Notes: a model not told the origin generated them from the letters alone. A DNA stretch of 64,000 nucleotides from Martinezella tropici (GCF_008370325.1 NZ_VNIP01000003.1:62001-126000); one strand, 5' to 3'. Positions 54,576 through 64,000 are shown, counted from the first letter of the stretch. Made by a program: numbers and translations.

Positions 54576-54672
54576 TTTTTGCGATTGAACGGTGTTGTCG
54601 AACGGCGTCGAACCGCCACCTTCGCAATCATATTGCAGCGGGCGATGCTCCAGTACGAAACGAAGAGTGCGT

Positions 54673-55038
54673 TCAGATTTCGTAAGGCACGCGAATATCA
54701 GGCATTTCCCTCGGAAAATCCTTGGTGTTCCGCGTGACCAGCAACATCGAACAAACATTTGCCGTTGCCCAGATGATGGCATCGGGCAGTTTGATGCCAT
54801 ATTGCTGTCGCAGAGATACCGCACGTTCGGCTATATGATCATCGACTGCGATAACTGCAAATCCCGCCAGGAAAGCGCGTGTTCCGACCACTACCGCCGG
54901 TCGGGCACTGACAAGAACCTCCATCCAGGTGATCATGCTAATCGCCTTTTCCTCATACCGCATCAACTCATGTCGCGCTTGCGGTATGGCATTGAGATGG
55001 TCGATCAAGATGTTGGTGTCGAAAAGCGCTTTTACCAT
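54673..55038 (-). CDS. vapC: VapC-type PIN toxin
   Basis: 121 residues. PIN acidic residues visible: D7 (ALFDTNILID), E40 (TWMEVLVS), D86 (KLPDAIIWATA) and D107 (TRNTKDF). A sequence-specific RNase in the family. Start ATG 55038 lies inside the end of the antitoxin gene (7-bp overlap), so translation is coupled. Intact, unlike the vapBC at 40955. Confidence 0.92.
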   Translation of the reverse strand: MVKALFDTNILIDHLNAIPQARHELMRYEEKAISMITWMEVLVSARPAVVVGTRAFLAGFAVIAVDDHIAERAVSLRQQYGIKLPDAIIWATANVCSMLLVTRNTKDFPREMPDIRVPYEI

Positions 55039-55247
55039 TCGTTGCGAATGTCTTTCTGATACGCCAAACCATCGACCTTTTGATCAGCCCAGAGCCCAAA
55101 CGCCTCGACTTCGCTAATACTTGCGTTGCGAGCCAGAAAATCATCGATTGCCTTGCGAATGAGCGCTGCTCGCGAGACTTTTTCTCGCTGCGCCAGCTGA
55201 TCCAGCGCTTTGACCTCCGGGTCGCCAATGTCAACCAAGATTCTCAT
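55032..55247 (-). CDS. vapB: Ribbon-helix-helix antitoxin of the VapC toxin
   Basis: 71 residues from ATG 55247. MRILVDIGDPEVKALDQLA and REKVSRAALIRKAIDDFLAR form a CopG/Arc-like RHH; the acidic tail (EVEAFGLWADQKVDG) is the toxin-binding part. A CGATATC-T-GATATCG palindrome precedes it. Confidence 0.88.
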   Translation of the reverse strand: MRILVDIGDPEVKALDQLAQREKVSRAALIRKAIDDFLARNASISEVEAFGLWADQKVDGLAYQKDIRNEW

Positions 55248-55257
55248 GAGAGATCTC

Positions 55258-55272
55258 CGATATCTGATATCG
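55258..55272. promoter_or_regulatory. VapB autoregulatory operator candidate
   Basis: Perfect CGATATC-T-GATATCG, 10 bp upstream of the antitoxin start, overlapping the expected promoter. Confidence 0.6.
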
Positions 55273-55333
55273 GCTACATATATCACTCTATGCCAATTTT
55301 CAACACCCGAAGCGGTCGCGCCGATGCCAGCTG

Positions 55334-56254
55334 TCAGTTGGCGGAAAGCTCGCCGGCTTCTTGCCACGCACGAAGCAGGGCAAACAGTTCTTCACGATCC
55401 TTCTGATCGAGGCTTGGCAACCCGGGAACACGAACGGGGCCGACATTCAAGCCGGAGAAAGTGACTGCTTCCTTGACGACGGTGACATTGGCGCCGTTGC
55501 GGAACTTCGTGCGCATGCGCTCGAAGGGCTCGAGCTTGTTGACGATCGCGCGGGCAGCAGCAAAGTCCCCCCTTGCCAAGGCATCGAGAACGGCAAGCGA
55601 CAGCTTTGGCGCGACATTGACGAGGCCGGAGGTGAAACCGCGTGCACCGGCGGCCGCAAATGCAGGAGCCCAGCTCTCCGCAAGGCCGCAGACGAACAGC
55701 GCGCTATTCGGATCGGAGGCGGCGATTGCCCGCGAAAGCAGCATCAAGTCCGTCGTCGCGAACTTGATGCCGGCAATATTGCCGTGGCCGGCCAGGCGAA
55801 CCACGTCATCGACGCTGAAGCCTTCGGCACGGACATAGGCGACGAGCGGCAGGGGCGAGGCCTCCGCCAGATCGCGGAAATAGTCGATCTGCGAGGCGGG
55901 AGCGGCGAAAGGATCCACCGGCTGATGCGACATGACGGCGGAAGCGCCGATCGAAGCGGCATCCCTGGCCATGCGGATGGCTTCTCGCAACGAACGGCCG
56001 ATTGCCGCCGTCACCGGCGCCTTGCCGTCGACACCCTTTATCGCAGCTTCATGGACGTGGCGGATTTCCTCGGGCGTGAGCGCGTAGAACTCGCCGGTAT
56101 TGCCTGCCGCGACGATGTTGTGAATGCCGGCTGCAGCCACGCGTTGATAGACCTTGGCGGTCACGTGCGGCTCCACCTCGCCATTCGCATCATAGGCCGT
56201 GACCGGAACGCCGGAGACGCCGGTCAGCGCCTGTCGCATGGTTTCAATGCTCAT
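55334..56254 (-). CDS. DHDPS/N-acetylneuraminate lyase family aldolase
   Basis: 306 residues from ATG 56254 (GGGTAGGAAG directly upstream). TIM-barrel family motifs: GNTGEFYALT (51-60), Tyr in LVAYVRAEG (Y140), Schiff-base Lys in AGIKFATTD (K164) and CGLAESWAPAFAAAGARGF (in the usual GxE position). It would cleave or dehydrate a 2-keto(-3-deoxy) acid. Encoded with a FadR-type regulator and near an enolase-superfamily dehydratase and oligo-substrate ABC genes, so 2-keto-3-deoxy sugar acid catabolism is more likely than lysine synthesis. Confidence 0.87.
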   Translation of the reverse strand: MSIETMRQALTGVSGVPVTAYDANGEVEPHVTAKVYQRVAAAGIHNIVAAGNTGEFYALTPEEIRHVHEAAIKGVDGKAPVTAAIGRSLREAIRMARDAASIGASAVMSHQPVDPFAAPASQIDYFRDLAEASPLPLVAYVRAEGFSVDDVVRLAGHGNIAGIKFATTDLMLLSRAIAASDPNSALFVCGLAESWAPAFAAAGARGFTSGLVNVAPKLSLAVLDALARGDFAAARAIVNKLEPFERMRTKFRNGANVTVVKEAVTFSGLNVGPVRVPGLPSLDQKDREELFALLRAWQEAGELSAN

Positions 56255-56342
56255 CTTCCTACCCTTACCCTTCATTACCCGTCGAGACGAACGCGAGGGA
56301 GCGTAAAGAAGCCGTCACCTCGCTCCAGCCTCATCCAATTTC

Positions 56343-57059
56343 CTAAACGCCCTGGAACATGCGGGCGCGCGCATTCAATATGTGTCGCTTCATGGCATCG
56401 TGCGCTTCGGTCTCCTGCCGCGCAAAGATCGCCTGTACGATGACGGCATGCTCGTCCTGAACGCTGCGGATCTGCTCTGGCGTCCGCTTGAGACTGAGGC
56501 TGCGGGTCACCGAATGACCGATGGCGAAGTGCGGTCTGAACAATTCGCGGGCGGTGATGTGGAACTGGTTGCCGGTAGCGATCGCAATCGCATCGTGCAG
56601 CTCCTGATCCTCTTCCGCGCCGAGGCGACCTTCTCCCAGACATTGTTCGAGCTTTTGAAGCGCCGCCGTGATCCGCTCCTTATCATCAGCTTGCCAGTTG
56701 CGCGCCGCAAGCTCTGCGGCTTCCGCCTCGAGCCCGGCGCGAAATTCGAAGAAGCGCTGGACGTCGGCGAGCGATCCTACGGGCACCATTTTGAGGACTG
56801 AAGAATCCGGCCTTTGGCGCACATAGGAACCGGACCCCTTGCGCGATACGATCAAGCCGTCGGCACGCAGCCGCTCCAGGGCGTCGCGCACGACAGGCCG
56901 TGACGCACCGAACATCTCCGCGAGCTTGGCTTCCGCCGGCAATCTTTCGTTCACCGGAAACTGCCCGTCCGCGATCATGGCGACGATCCTCTCATAGATG
57001 ATGTCGCCGAAGCGCGTCGCACCCGTCTCGGATTCGTTGGCGACAGAGAGTTTCATCAT
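56343..57059 (-). CDS. FadR/GntR-family regulator
   Basis: 238 residues (ATG 57059 or 57056; AAAGGACG upstream). Winged helix about 18-85 (IIYERIVAMIADGQFPVNERLP in parts; GASRPVVRDALERLRADGLI), then an FCD domain (FFEFRAGLEAEAAELAAR, DEHAVIVQAIFARQETEAHDAM) with likely metal-binding His. Cotranscribed with the aldolase gene (88 bp gap) and divergent from the ABC operon; the 210-bp gap to that operon should hold its operators, though no clean palindrome is seen. Confidence 0.92.
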   Translation of the reverse strand: MMKLSVANESETGATRFGDIIYERIVAMIADGQFPVNERLPAEAKLAEMFGASRPVVRDALERLRADGLIVSRKGSGSYVRQRPDSSVLKMVPVGSLADVQRFFEFRAGLEAEAAELAARNWQADDKERITAALQKLEQCLGEGRLGAEEDQELHDAIAIATGNQFHITARELFRPHFAIGHSVTRSLSLKRTPEQIRSVQDEHAVIVQAIFARQETEAHDAMKRHILNARARMFQGV

Positions 57060-57269
57060 CGTCCTTTGTGAATGCCGGCCAGCGATAGGGCATAGCGCAT
57101 TTCCTGCGCGTCAGAGCTACTAAATCTGTAAAAATCTGTCAACTCTTGTAATTATCTGAGAACGTAATATGGTCTTGGCGCTGCGCCAGAGGGGTGCAAT
57201 GGCGACGGGTTGGGAGCTTGTCGCATCGGCTCAGGGAAAACCCGGCCGAGGTCAAAATGGGAGGATTCG

Positions 57270-59216
57270 ATGCGCGATGAAACATTGGCCCGCGGCGTGA
57301 GCAGACGTGCCGTCCTCGGAGGCATTGCGGGAATGGCAGCCCTGTCTCTGGCCGGTCGTGTCAATGCCGCCGACGCGGGCGGCGAGCCACCCGCCCTGGC
57401 AGGGCTCGTCAAGGACGGCAAGCTGCCGCCGCTCGCCGAGCGGCTGCCGAAGAAGCCGATGGTCGTCACACCTTATGAAAAGGTCGGCACCTATGGCGGT
57501 ACGTTGCGGCGAGGCCTGCGCGGCTCCTCCGACCACAACGGTATCCTGCGCATGGTGGGCAACCAGAGCCTGGTGCGCTGGAATCTCGAATTCACCCAGG
57601 TCCTGCCGAACCTCGCCGAGCGCTGGGACGTCAATGCCGACGCCTCGCAATTCACCTTCTATCTCATCCAGGGCGCGCGTTGGTCGGACGGCCATCCGTT
57701 CACGGCGGACGATGTAGTCTTCGCCATTGAGGACTGCGTCAAGAATACCGATCTCTATAGTGCTGCGCCGGCGCAGCTCTCGGTCGCCGGCAAGGCCGTC
57801 GATGTCACGAAGATCGATGACTACACGGTGAAATTCACCTTCGCAGCGCCGAACGCACTCTACTTGGAAAACCTTGCAACCCCGCTCGGCCAGCATCCGA
57901 CGCTGTTTCCCAAGCACTATTGCAGCCAGTTCCTGCCGAAATACAATCCGAACGTTGCCGACGACGCGAAGAAGGCCGGTGCCAGCAGCTGGCCCGAATT
58001 TTTCCGCGCACGCTGCGGCGACATCGAGATCCCCTCACGCTGGGGCAATCCGGACAAGCCGACGCTCGATCCCTGGGTCGTGAAGGAGCCTTATACCGGC
58101 GGCGCCACCCGCGTCGTCATGACACGCAATCCCTACTTCTGGCAGGTCGATACATCAGGCAACCAGCTTCCCTATGTCGACGAGATCAATTTCGGCATTT
58201 CGCAAGATGTGGAATCGCTGATGCTGAACGTCATTTCCGGCAAGATCGATATTCAGGAACGCCATATCAGCGTGCTCGCCAACAAGCCGACGCTCTCGCA
58301 GAATATGAAGAAGGGTGACTATCGCCTTCTAACTCTTGTCCCTTCGACCTCACAGCAATGCCAAATCTACTTCAACATCACCCATAAAGATCCGGCCATG
58401 CGCAAGATGTTTGCCGACAAATCGGTCCGGCAGGCGCTCTCGCTCGGGATCAACCGGCAGGAAATCATCGATATAGTCTATTTCGGCCAAAGCCAGCCCT
58501 ATCAGGCTGGACCGCGACCGGAGCATCCCTGGTACAACGAGAAGTACGCGCGGCAATTCACCGATTACGATCCGGACAAGGCCGGCGCCATGCTCGATCA
58601 GGCCGGCTACGGCAAGAAGGATGCGAACGGTTTCCGTCTGAGGCCGGACGGCCAGAAAGTCTTCTTCGCCATCGACGTCATTCCGACCCTCTATCCAGAT
58701 CTGGTCGATGCTCTCGAACTGGTGAAGGCACATTGGGCGCAGATCGGCGTCGACATGAAAGTCAACACGATCGAGCGCGCGCTCTATTACACCCGCGGCG
58801 ACGATAATGCCCATGACGCCCAAGTCTGGCCGGGACCTGGTGGCCTCGATCCCATGCTCGATCCGCGTGATTTCTTCGCTTTCCACCCGCAGGGCTCGCG
58901 CTACGCCATTCCGTGGTCGGTCTGGTACACGTCGAACGGCAAGCACGGCGAGGAGCCGCCGGAAAGCCAGAAGAAGCGCATGAAACTTTTCGACGAGGCA
59001 CGCTCGACGGCCGATCTCGACAAGCGTGGCGCCGTCATGAAGCAGATCTTCGACATCGCCGCCGAAGAGTTTGAAACCGTTGGGCTTTGCCTTGCCGTCG
59101 GCGGCTTCGGCATCATCCGCAACAATCTGCACAATGTTCCGGAAAAACAGCCGGACAGCTGGTCCTGGCCCAACCCGGGACCGGCCATGCCGCAGCAATT
59201 CTTCTTCACCAGCTGA
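57270..59216 (+). CDS. ABC transporter substrate-binding protein (SBP_bac_5, Tat-exported)
   Basis: 648 residues from ATG 57270 (GGGAGGA upstream). N-terminus SRRAVLGGIAGMAALSLAGRVNA is, in two parts, a twin-arginine signal. Family 5 features: LAERWDVNADASQFTFYL, WSDGHPFTADDVVFA, RQALSLGINRQEIID. It is long for the family (usually 500-550), like AgpA-type alpha-galactoside binding proteins. Binds oligopeptide-like or oligosaccharide ligands; the catabolic neighbours favour a sugar-acid oligomer (inferred). Confidence 0.9.
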   Translation: MRDETLARGVSRRAVLGGIAGMAALSLAGRVNAADAGGEPPALAGLVKDGKLPPLAERLPKKPMVVTPYEKVGTYGGTLRRGLRGSSDHNGILRMVGNQSLVRWNLEFTQVLPNLAERWDVNADASQFTFYLIQGARWSDGHPFTADDVVFAIEDCVKNTDLYSAAPAQLSVAGKAVDVTKIDDYTVKFTFAAPNALYLENLATPLGQHPTLFPKHYCSQFLPKYNPNVADDAKKAGASSWPEFFRARCGDIEIPSRWGNPDKPTLDPWVVKEPYTGGATRVVMTRNPYFWQVDTSGNQLPYVDEINFGISQDVESLMLNVISGKIDIQERHISVLANKPTLSQNMKKGDYRLLTLVPSTSQQCQIYFNITHKDPAMRKMFADKSVRQALSLGINRQEIIDIVYFGQSQPYQAGPRPEHPWYNEKYARQFTDYDPDKAGAMLDQAGYGKKDANGFRLRPDGQKVFFAIDVIPTLYPDLVDALELVKAHWAQIGVDMKVNTIERALYYTRGDDNAHDAQVWPGPGGLDPMLDPRDFFAFHPQGSRYAIPWSVWYTSNGKHGEEPPESQKKRMKLFDEARSTADLDKRGAVMKQIFDIAAEEFETVGLCLAVGGFGIIRNNLHNVPEKQPDSWSWPNPGPAMPQQFFFTS

Positions 59217-59229
59217 TCACACGGATTCG

Positions 59230-59252
59230 GCGCCGCCTTGCATGGGCGGCGC
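59230..59252 (+). promoter_or_regulatory. Intercistronic hairpin after the binding-protein gene
   Basis: GCGCCGCC / GGCGGCGC, perfect 8 bp, seven-base loop, followed by TTTCCTT. Partial terminator or mRNA stabiliser between the binding-protein and permease genes. Confidence 0.6.
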
Positions 59253-59302
59253 TTTCCTTCATGCGGAGCTGCCTATAGCAGCGCTCATTGCGAGAAATAG
59301 CC

Positions 59303-60289
59303 ATGCTGGTCTTCATCGGTAAACGCCTTTTGTGGATGATCCCATCCCTCTTCGCCATCAGCTTCCTCGCCTTCGTGCTGATCCAGCTGCCCCCTGGCGA
59401 CTATGTGACGACCTATATCGCCACGCTTGCCTCCTCCAACGAGGTGGTCGACCAGAACACGGCCGCGCAGTTGCGAGAACGCTTCGGCCTCGACCAGCCG
59501 ATGCTCATCCAATATCTGAAATGGATATGGAACATCGTCACGCGCGGCGATTTCGGCATTTCCTTCGAATGGCAGCAACCGGTCTCGGGCTTGATTTGGG
59601 AGCGCATGGCGCTAACGCTCGTGCTGGCACTGGCGACCCTCATCGCCACCTGGGCAATCGCATTGCCGATCGGGGTCTATTCCGCCGTCAAGAAATATTC
59701 GATCGGCGATTACCTGTTTACCGCCTTCACCTTCCTTGGGCTTGCTATCCCCTCCTTCCTGCTGGCTCTGGTGCTGATGTATGTCGCAGCCGTCGAGTTC
59801 GGTCAGGATGTCGGCGGCCTGTTCTCCTCCGACTTCGAGACCGCGCCCTGGAGCATCGCCAAGATGCTGAATCTTTTGTCGCATATCTGGCTTCCCGTCA
59901 TCATTCTCGCCGTTTCGTCGACAGCAAGCCTCATCCGCGTCATGCGCGCCAACATGCTCGATGAGCTGCCCAAGCCCTATGTGACGACCGCCCGGGCGAA
60001 GGGCCTTTCGGAATTCCGCCTGCTGGTCAAATATCCGCTGCGCATTGCGCTCAACCCCTTCATCTCGACCATTGCCTGGCTGCTGCCCAATCTGATCTCG
60101 GGGTCCGTCGTGGTGGCGATCGTTCTCAACCTCCCGACGGCAGCGCCGCTGCTGCTCCAGGCTCTGATGGCGCAGGACATGTATCTTGCCGGAGCTTTCG
60201 TGCTTTTGATCTGCGCGCTGACGCTGATCGGTTCACTCATCAGTGACATCCTGCTTGCCCTCGTCGATCCCCGCATCCGGTTGGAATAG
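59303..60289 (+). CDS. DppB/OppB-type ABC permease
   Basis: 328 residues from ATG 59303. Six helices, GDFGISFEWQQPV periplasmic block and the EAA-like cytoplasmic loop TARAKGLSEFRLLVKYPLRI (about 230-249). Paired with the downstream permease (9-bp gap). Confidence 0.92.
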   Translation: MLVFIGKRLLWMIPSLFAISFLAFVLIQLPPGDYVTTYIATLASSNEVVDQNTAAQLRERFGLDQPMLIQYLKWIWNIVTRGDFGISFEWQQPVSGLIWERMALTLVLALATLIATWAIALPIGVYSAVKKYSIGDYLFTAFTFLGLAIPSFLLALVLMYVAAVEFGQDVGGLFSSDFETAPWSIAKMLNLLSHIWLPVIILAVSSTASLIRVMRANMLDELPKPYVTTARAKGLSEFRLLVKYPLRIALNPFISTIAWLLPNLISGSVVVAIVLNLPTAAPLLLQALMAQDMYLAGAFVLLICALTLIGSLISDILLALVDPRIRLE

Positions 60290-60298
60290 GAGCAGCCC

Positions 60299-61420
60299 AT
60301 GGCCGATATTGCAGTTACAAATCTGCGCCCCGACCGTGCCGCCGTCGCCTCGCAATGGCAGCTGATCTGGTGGGCCTTCCGCCGCCACAAGCTGGCCATG
60401 GTCGCCCTCGTCGTCACCGTGATGATGTATATCGTTGCGATCGTGCCGGGCTTTTTTGCCATTAACGATCCCAATCAGCAAAATGCGCGCGCGACCTTCC
60501 ACCCGCCGCAGCGTGTGCATTTCATCGATACCCAGAACGGCTTTTCCATAGGGCTGCACTACTATCCGCTGAAGCTGACGCGCGATCCGGAAACGCTGGC
60601 GGCGATCTTCAAGGAAGACACGACCAAGCGGGTTTCCGTGACCCTATTCGGGCGCGGCTACGAATATTCCGTGCTCGGGCTCTTCACCAGCAACATCCAT
60701 CTGCTGGCATCCTCGGACAAGTCGACGCCGCTTCTTCTGTTCGGTGCGGATCGGCTCGGTCGCGACGTCTTCAGCCGCACCGTTCAAGGCTCACAGATTT
60801 CTCTGTCGATCGGTCTCGTCGGCGTGTTCTTCTCGCTTCTGCTCGGCATCGTTCTTGGAGGGATTTCAGGCTATTACGGCGGCAAGCTCGACTTCTTCAT
60901 CCAACGCTTGATCGATTTCGTGCTGTCGCTGCCGACCATTCCGATCTGGCTCGCCATGGCGGCCGCCCTGCCGCAAGGTTGGCCGGCCGTATTTCAATAT
61001 ATGATGATCACGATCATCCTCTCGTTGACCGGCTGGGCGCAGCTTGCCCGCGTCGTGCGCGGCCGTTTCCTGTCGCTGCGAACGGAAGAATTCGTCGCCG
61101 CGGCCAGGCTCGACGGCGCTAGCGAGGGGCGCATCATCTTCCGCCACATGCTGCCGAGTTTTGCGAGCCACATCATCGCCTCCATCACCCTTGCCGTGCC
61201 GGCAATGATCCTGGCCGAGACGTCGCTTTCCTTCCTGGGGCTCGGCCTGCAGCCGCCGACCATTTCCTGGGGCGTGCTGCTGCGCGAGGCGCAGAATATC
61301 CGCTCGATCGCAACGGCCCCATGGCTCTTCCTGCCGGGTGTCGCTGTCGTCATCGCCGTCATGGCGCTGAACCTTCTCGGCGATGGCCTGCGTGACGCGG
61401 CCGATCCCTACAACAAATGA
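60299..61420 (+). CDS. DppC/OppC-type ABC permease
   Basis: 373 residues from ATG 60299 (TAGGAGCAGCCC upstream). Longer than the usual about 300 because of an about 110-residue periplasmic insert after the first helix (about 50-160). LLLFGADRLGRDVFSRTVQG is the DppC signature, and AAARLDGASEGRIIFRHMLP the EAA loop. Such inserts occur in family members paired with long binding proteins. Confidence 0.92.
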   Translation: MADIAVTNLRPDRAAVASQWQLIWWAFRRHKLAMVALVVTVMMYIVAIVPGFFAINDPNQQNARATFHPPQRVHFIDTQNGFSIGLHYYPLKLTRDPETLAAIFKEDTTKRVSVTLFGRGYEYSVLGLFTSNIHLLASSDKSTPLLLFGADRLGRDVFSRTVQGSQISLSIGLVGVFFSLLLGIVLGGISGYYGGKLDFFIQRLIDFVLSLPTIPIWLAMAAALPQGWPAVFQYMMITIILSLTGWAQLARVVRGRFLSLRTEEFVAAARLDGASEGRIIFRHMLPSFASHIIASITLAVPAMILAETSLSFLGLGLQPPTISWGVLLREAQNIRSIATAPWLFLPGVAVVIAVMALNLLGDGLRDAADPYNK

Positions 61421-61427
61421 GGCGGGC

Positions 61428-63149
61428 ATGACCGATATCGTTTCCATGAATACCGCCCGCCCGCTGCTGCAGGTCAAGAACTTGACCGTCGACTTCCCCT
61501 TGCGAACCGGGACCTTTCGCGCAGTCGACGATCTCTCCTTTGCCATCGAACCGGGAAAGACGCTTTGCGTCGTCGGGGAGAGCGGCTCGGGCAAGTCCGT
61601 CACCGCACGCTCTATCCTGCAGATCGTCGACACTCCCGGCCGCATCACCAGCGGTTCGATCATTCTCAACGGCGCCAGCGCCAATTCGGTCGATCTCGTC
61701 AAGCTCAATCCGCGCGGGCGGCAGATCAGGTCGATCCGGGGGCGCGATATCGCCATGATCTTTCAGGAGCCGATGGCATCGCTCTCGCCCGTCCACACGG
61801 TCGGTGACCAGATCATGGAAGCGCTTCGCCTCCACACGAAGATGAGCAAAGCGGAAGCGCGTTCCGAGGCAATCTCGCTTTTGAAGCAGGTGGAAATCCC
61901 TTCTCCGGAAAAGGCGATCGACCGCTACGCTTTTCAATATTCGGGCGGCATGCGCCAGCGCGCCATGATCGCCATGGCGCTTGCCTGCAAGCCGCAGCTT
62001 CTGATCGCCGACGAGCCGACGACAGCACTCGACGTGACGACGCAGGCCGAAATCCTCGACCTTATCGCCCGGCTGCAGAAGGCCAATGGCATGGCGGTGC
62101 TATTCATCACCCACGACATGGGCGTGGTCGCGCAGATCGCCGACGACGTGCTCGTCATGCATAACGGCGTCGTCCGGGAATACGGTCCGGTCGAGCAGAT
62201 CTTCCATGCGCCGAAGGACGATTATACGCGCATGCTGATCGGCTCGGTTTTGAAGCTTGAAAGGAAGGCTGAAATCCGCCTTGCCCGGCCGCCGCTGGAC
62301 AGATCCGCAGCTCCAATCCTCGAGTTGCGCAATGTGTCGATGGCCTTCGGCGAGGTTCATGCCCTCAACGATGTCTCGATCTCGCTTCTGCCGCGCGAAA
62401 CGCTTGGCATCGTCGGCGAGAGCGGATCCGGCAAAACGACGATGGGCCGCTCCATCATGCGTCTTATCGATCCGAGTGCGGGCGAAATCCTTTATCGCCG
62501 CGCCGATGGCGATGTCACCGATCTCGCTAGCGCCAAGGGAATAGTTCTGGCGGCAGCGCGTCGCGAACTGCGCATGGTGTTCCAGGATCCCTTCGGCTCC
62601 CTCAATCCACGCATGACCGTCTCGCAGATCATCGGTGAACCATTGCTCGTCAACGGCATCGCCAAGGGCCGGACGCTCGATGAGCGCGTTTGCCATCTGA
62701 TGGAACAGGTCGGTCTCGATCCAAGGACTCGCGAACGCTATCCGCATGCCTTTTCCGGCGGCCAGCGCCAGCGCATCGGCATCGCTCGCGCCATCACGCT
62801 TAATCCCCGCGTGATCGTCGCCGACGAGGCGACTTCGGCACTCGACGTTTCCGTGCGCTCCCAAGTACTCGATCTCTTGATGCGCCTGCAGGACGAACTC
62901 GGCCTCGCCTATATCTTCATCAGCCATGATATCGGCGTCATCCGCTACATGTGCGACCGTGTCGGCGTCATGTACAAGGGGCGTCTGGTCGAGGTCGGCG
63001 ATGCCGACAAGGTCTGCAATTCACCCGAACATGCCTATACGCAAGCGCTGATCTCGGCGATCCCGCGTCCTGACCCGCGTGACCGGGATCGCTCGCGGCG
63101 CTTCCGCTATGTCGAGCCCGAAACGGTGAAGAACGGCAGTGCCGCGTGA
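61428..63149 (+). CDS. Oligopeptide-type ABC ATPase, DppD-DppF fusion
   Basis: 573 residues from ATG 61428, seven bases after the permease stop. First ATPase: [45 protein letters not shown]. Second: [42 protein letters not shown]. Both domains keep all motifs. Single-chain fusion of the two usual ATPases. Confidence 0.94.
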   Translation: MTDIVSMNTARPLLQVKNLTVDFPLRTGTFRAVDDLSFAIEPGKTLCVVGESGSGKSVTARSILQIVDTPGRITSGSIILNGASANSVDLVKLNPRGRQIRSIRGRDIAMIFQEPMASLSPVHTVGDQIMEALRLHTKMSKAEARSEAISLLKQVEIPSPEKAIDRYAFQYSGGMRQRAMIAMALACKPQLLIADEPTTALDVTTQAEILDLIARLQKANGMAVLFITHDMGVVAQIADDVLVMHNGVVREYGPVEQIFHAPKDDYTRMLIGSVLKLERKAEIRLARPPLDRSAAPILELRNVSMAFGEVHALNDVSISLLPRETLGIVGESGSGKTTMGRSIMRLIDPSAGEILYRRADGDVTDLASAKGIVLAAARRELRMVFQDPFGSLNPRMTVSQIIGEPLLVNGIAKGRTLDERVCHLMEQVGLDPRTRERYPHAFSGGQRQRIGIARAITLNPRVIVADEATSALDVSVRSQVLDLLMRLQDELGLAYIFISHDIGVIRYMCDRVGVMYKGRLVEVGDADKVCNSPEHAYTQALISAIPRPDPRDRDRSRRFRYVEPETVKNGSAA

Positions 63150-63276
63150 GGGCTTTCATCGACATGAACCCGCCCTCATTCGCCACCGAGCCGGCTTCGG
63201 TTCAGCGCGACAACGATTTCCCAAACTGCGGCACCTCCCAGGCCGCACGCATAGCCATCGATAGAAGGAAGGTAAG

Positions 63277-64000
63277 ATGAAAATCGACCGCATGCGGGTA
63301 TTCATGACCCGCGACAAGGATCGCCCACGCGTCATCGTGGCGCTGGACACGGATGACGGGCTAACGGGCTGGGGCGAATGCTACAATCACGGCCCCGACT
63401 TAGCACTGCCGCCGATCCTCGACTATCTCTACGGCTTCATCGCCGGCCAGGATCCGAGCCGCATCGACTATCTCGTCAATCTGCTGATCCAACAAAGCCG
63501 TTTCCCGCCCGGTGCGCTCGGACTTTCAGCGATTTCCGCGCTCGACCATTGCCTGTGGGACCTCTCGGCAAAAGCCCTCAATGTCCCGGTCTATAAGCTG
63601 CTCGGCGGTGCGGTGCGCGATCGTATCAAGGTCTATGCCGGCGTCTATACCGCACCGGACGCGCCGGCAGCCCGCGACGAGCTCGACCGGTTGAACGCCG
63701 AATGGGGCTTTACCGCCTTCAAGCTCAGTCCTTGGCGCATCGATATGCATGCCCATCGCTGGGGCAATGTCGTCAAGGCATCGGCCGACTATTTCCGCTC
63801 GCTGCGCGAAACCGTACGCGACGATTATGAGATCGCCTTCGACGCCCATGCGAAGATCTTCGAACCGGTCGCCGCGCGTCAGCTCGGCAATGCGCTGGCC
63901 CCTTATGATCCGCTCTTCTACGAGGAGCCGCTGCGGCCTGAGAATATCGAGATGTGGGGCGAATTGAAGCAAGGCCTCAATTGCGTGCTTGCGACCGGTG
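63277..64000 (+). CDS. Mandelate racemase/muconate lactonizing enzyme family protein (partial)
   Basis: 241 codons to the right edge. ATG 63277 follows GAAGGAAGGTAAG. The N-terminal cap has GLTGWGECYNHGP (about 30-42) and LSAISALDHCLWDLSAKAL; barrel residues include FKLSPW (catalytic Lys position), metal ligands D in AFDAHAK (about 189) and E in FYEEP (about 217). Galactonate-dehydratase-like sugar acid dehydratase is the best reading. Last gene seen of the ABC operon (127-bp gap). Confidence 0.88.
   Translation, partial: MKIDRMRVFMTRDKDRPRVIVALDTDDGLTGWGECYNHGPDLALPPILDYLYGFIAGQDPSRIDYLVNLLIQQSRFPPGALGLSAISALDHCLWDLSAKALNVPVYKLLGGAVRDRIKVYAGVYTAPDAPAARDELDRLNAEWGFTAFKLSPWRIDMHAHRWGNVVKASADYFRSLRETVRDDYEIAFDAHAKIFEPVAARQLGNALAPYDPLFYEEPLRPENIEMWGELKQGLNCVLATG

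Noticed and set aside
57060..57269. A FadR-type operator in the divergent gap
   Set aside because: AT-rich direct repeats (AATCTGT twice) are present but no clear inverted repeat; not strong enough to list as a site.
1..64000. Insertion sequences or CRISPR arrays
   Set aside because: No transposase motif, terminal inverted repeats with target duplication, or regular short repeat-spacer pattern was seen; the only tandem repeat is inside the protease gene.

Overview
The window looks like accessory DNA from a Rhizobium/Agrobacterium-group alphaproteobacterium, probably a plasmid, megaplasmid or island. The evidence is a bcsN-bcsA-bcsB-bcsZ cellulose operon of rhizobial type, a Ti-plasmid-style traC/oriT/traA segment, an iron-responsive operator of RirA (TGA-N9-TCA) form, many ABC uptake systems, a rhizobial intergenic repeat, and frequent TTG/GTG starts. 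No rRNA, tRNA or CRISPR array was found.

Layout. (1) 1-3777: cell-surface glycan genes in AT-richer DNA: a large FkbM methyltransferase/coiled-coil/glycosyltransferase protein cut by the left edge, and a sulfotransferase. (2) 4049-7433: a TonB-dependent siderophore receptor divergent from a siderophore-esterase-like hydrolase, with an iron-box candidate between them. (3) 7686-16901: the cellulose operon, ending in a TPR protein. (4) 16996-22134: a type I secretion ABC/HlyD pair with an adjacent serralysin-like RTX protease. (5) 22786-28150: a patchwork of two acyltransferases and an FkbM methyltransferase among gene remnants (SMP-30, HicB, glycosyltransferase linker, serine recombinase). (6) 28177-38508: a sugar ABC transporter with an SMP-30 lactonase, a divergent two-component system, a UxaA-family dehydratase and a double-winged-helix GntR regulator, with several sharp palindromes.

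(7) 39072-45790: a plasmid-type region. It holds a divergent ribbon-helix-helix/HEPN pair with a large inverted repeat between the genes, a decayed vapBC, truncated traD, traC, oriT, full traA and truncated traF. (8) 45817-51184: regulators and metabolic genes (GlxA-like, DUF488, HPP-CBS, LysR, 5-formyl-THF cyclo-ligase family). (9) 51382-55272: a phage scar (endolysin start, gpD tail) enclosing a frameshifted DUF4160/DUF2442-HTH locus and a small acidic protein, then a MarR pair, a repeat element, a histidine kinase stub and an intact vapBC. (10) 55334-64000: a catabolic cluster with a FadR-type regulator and DHDPS-like lyase divergent from an oligopeptide-type ABC transporter and an enolase-superfamily enzyme cut by the right edge.

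The best candidate for an undescribed system is the RHH/HEPN pair at 39072-40602. The next is the DUF4160-DUF2442-HTH cargo locus inside the phage remnant. All functions are read by eye from translated motifs; no database search was run.
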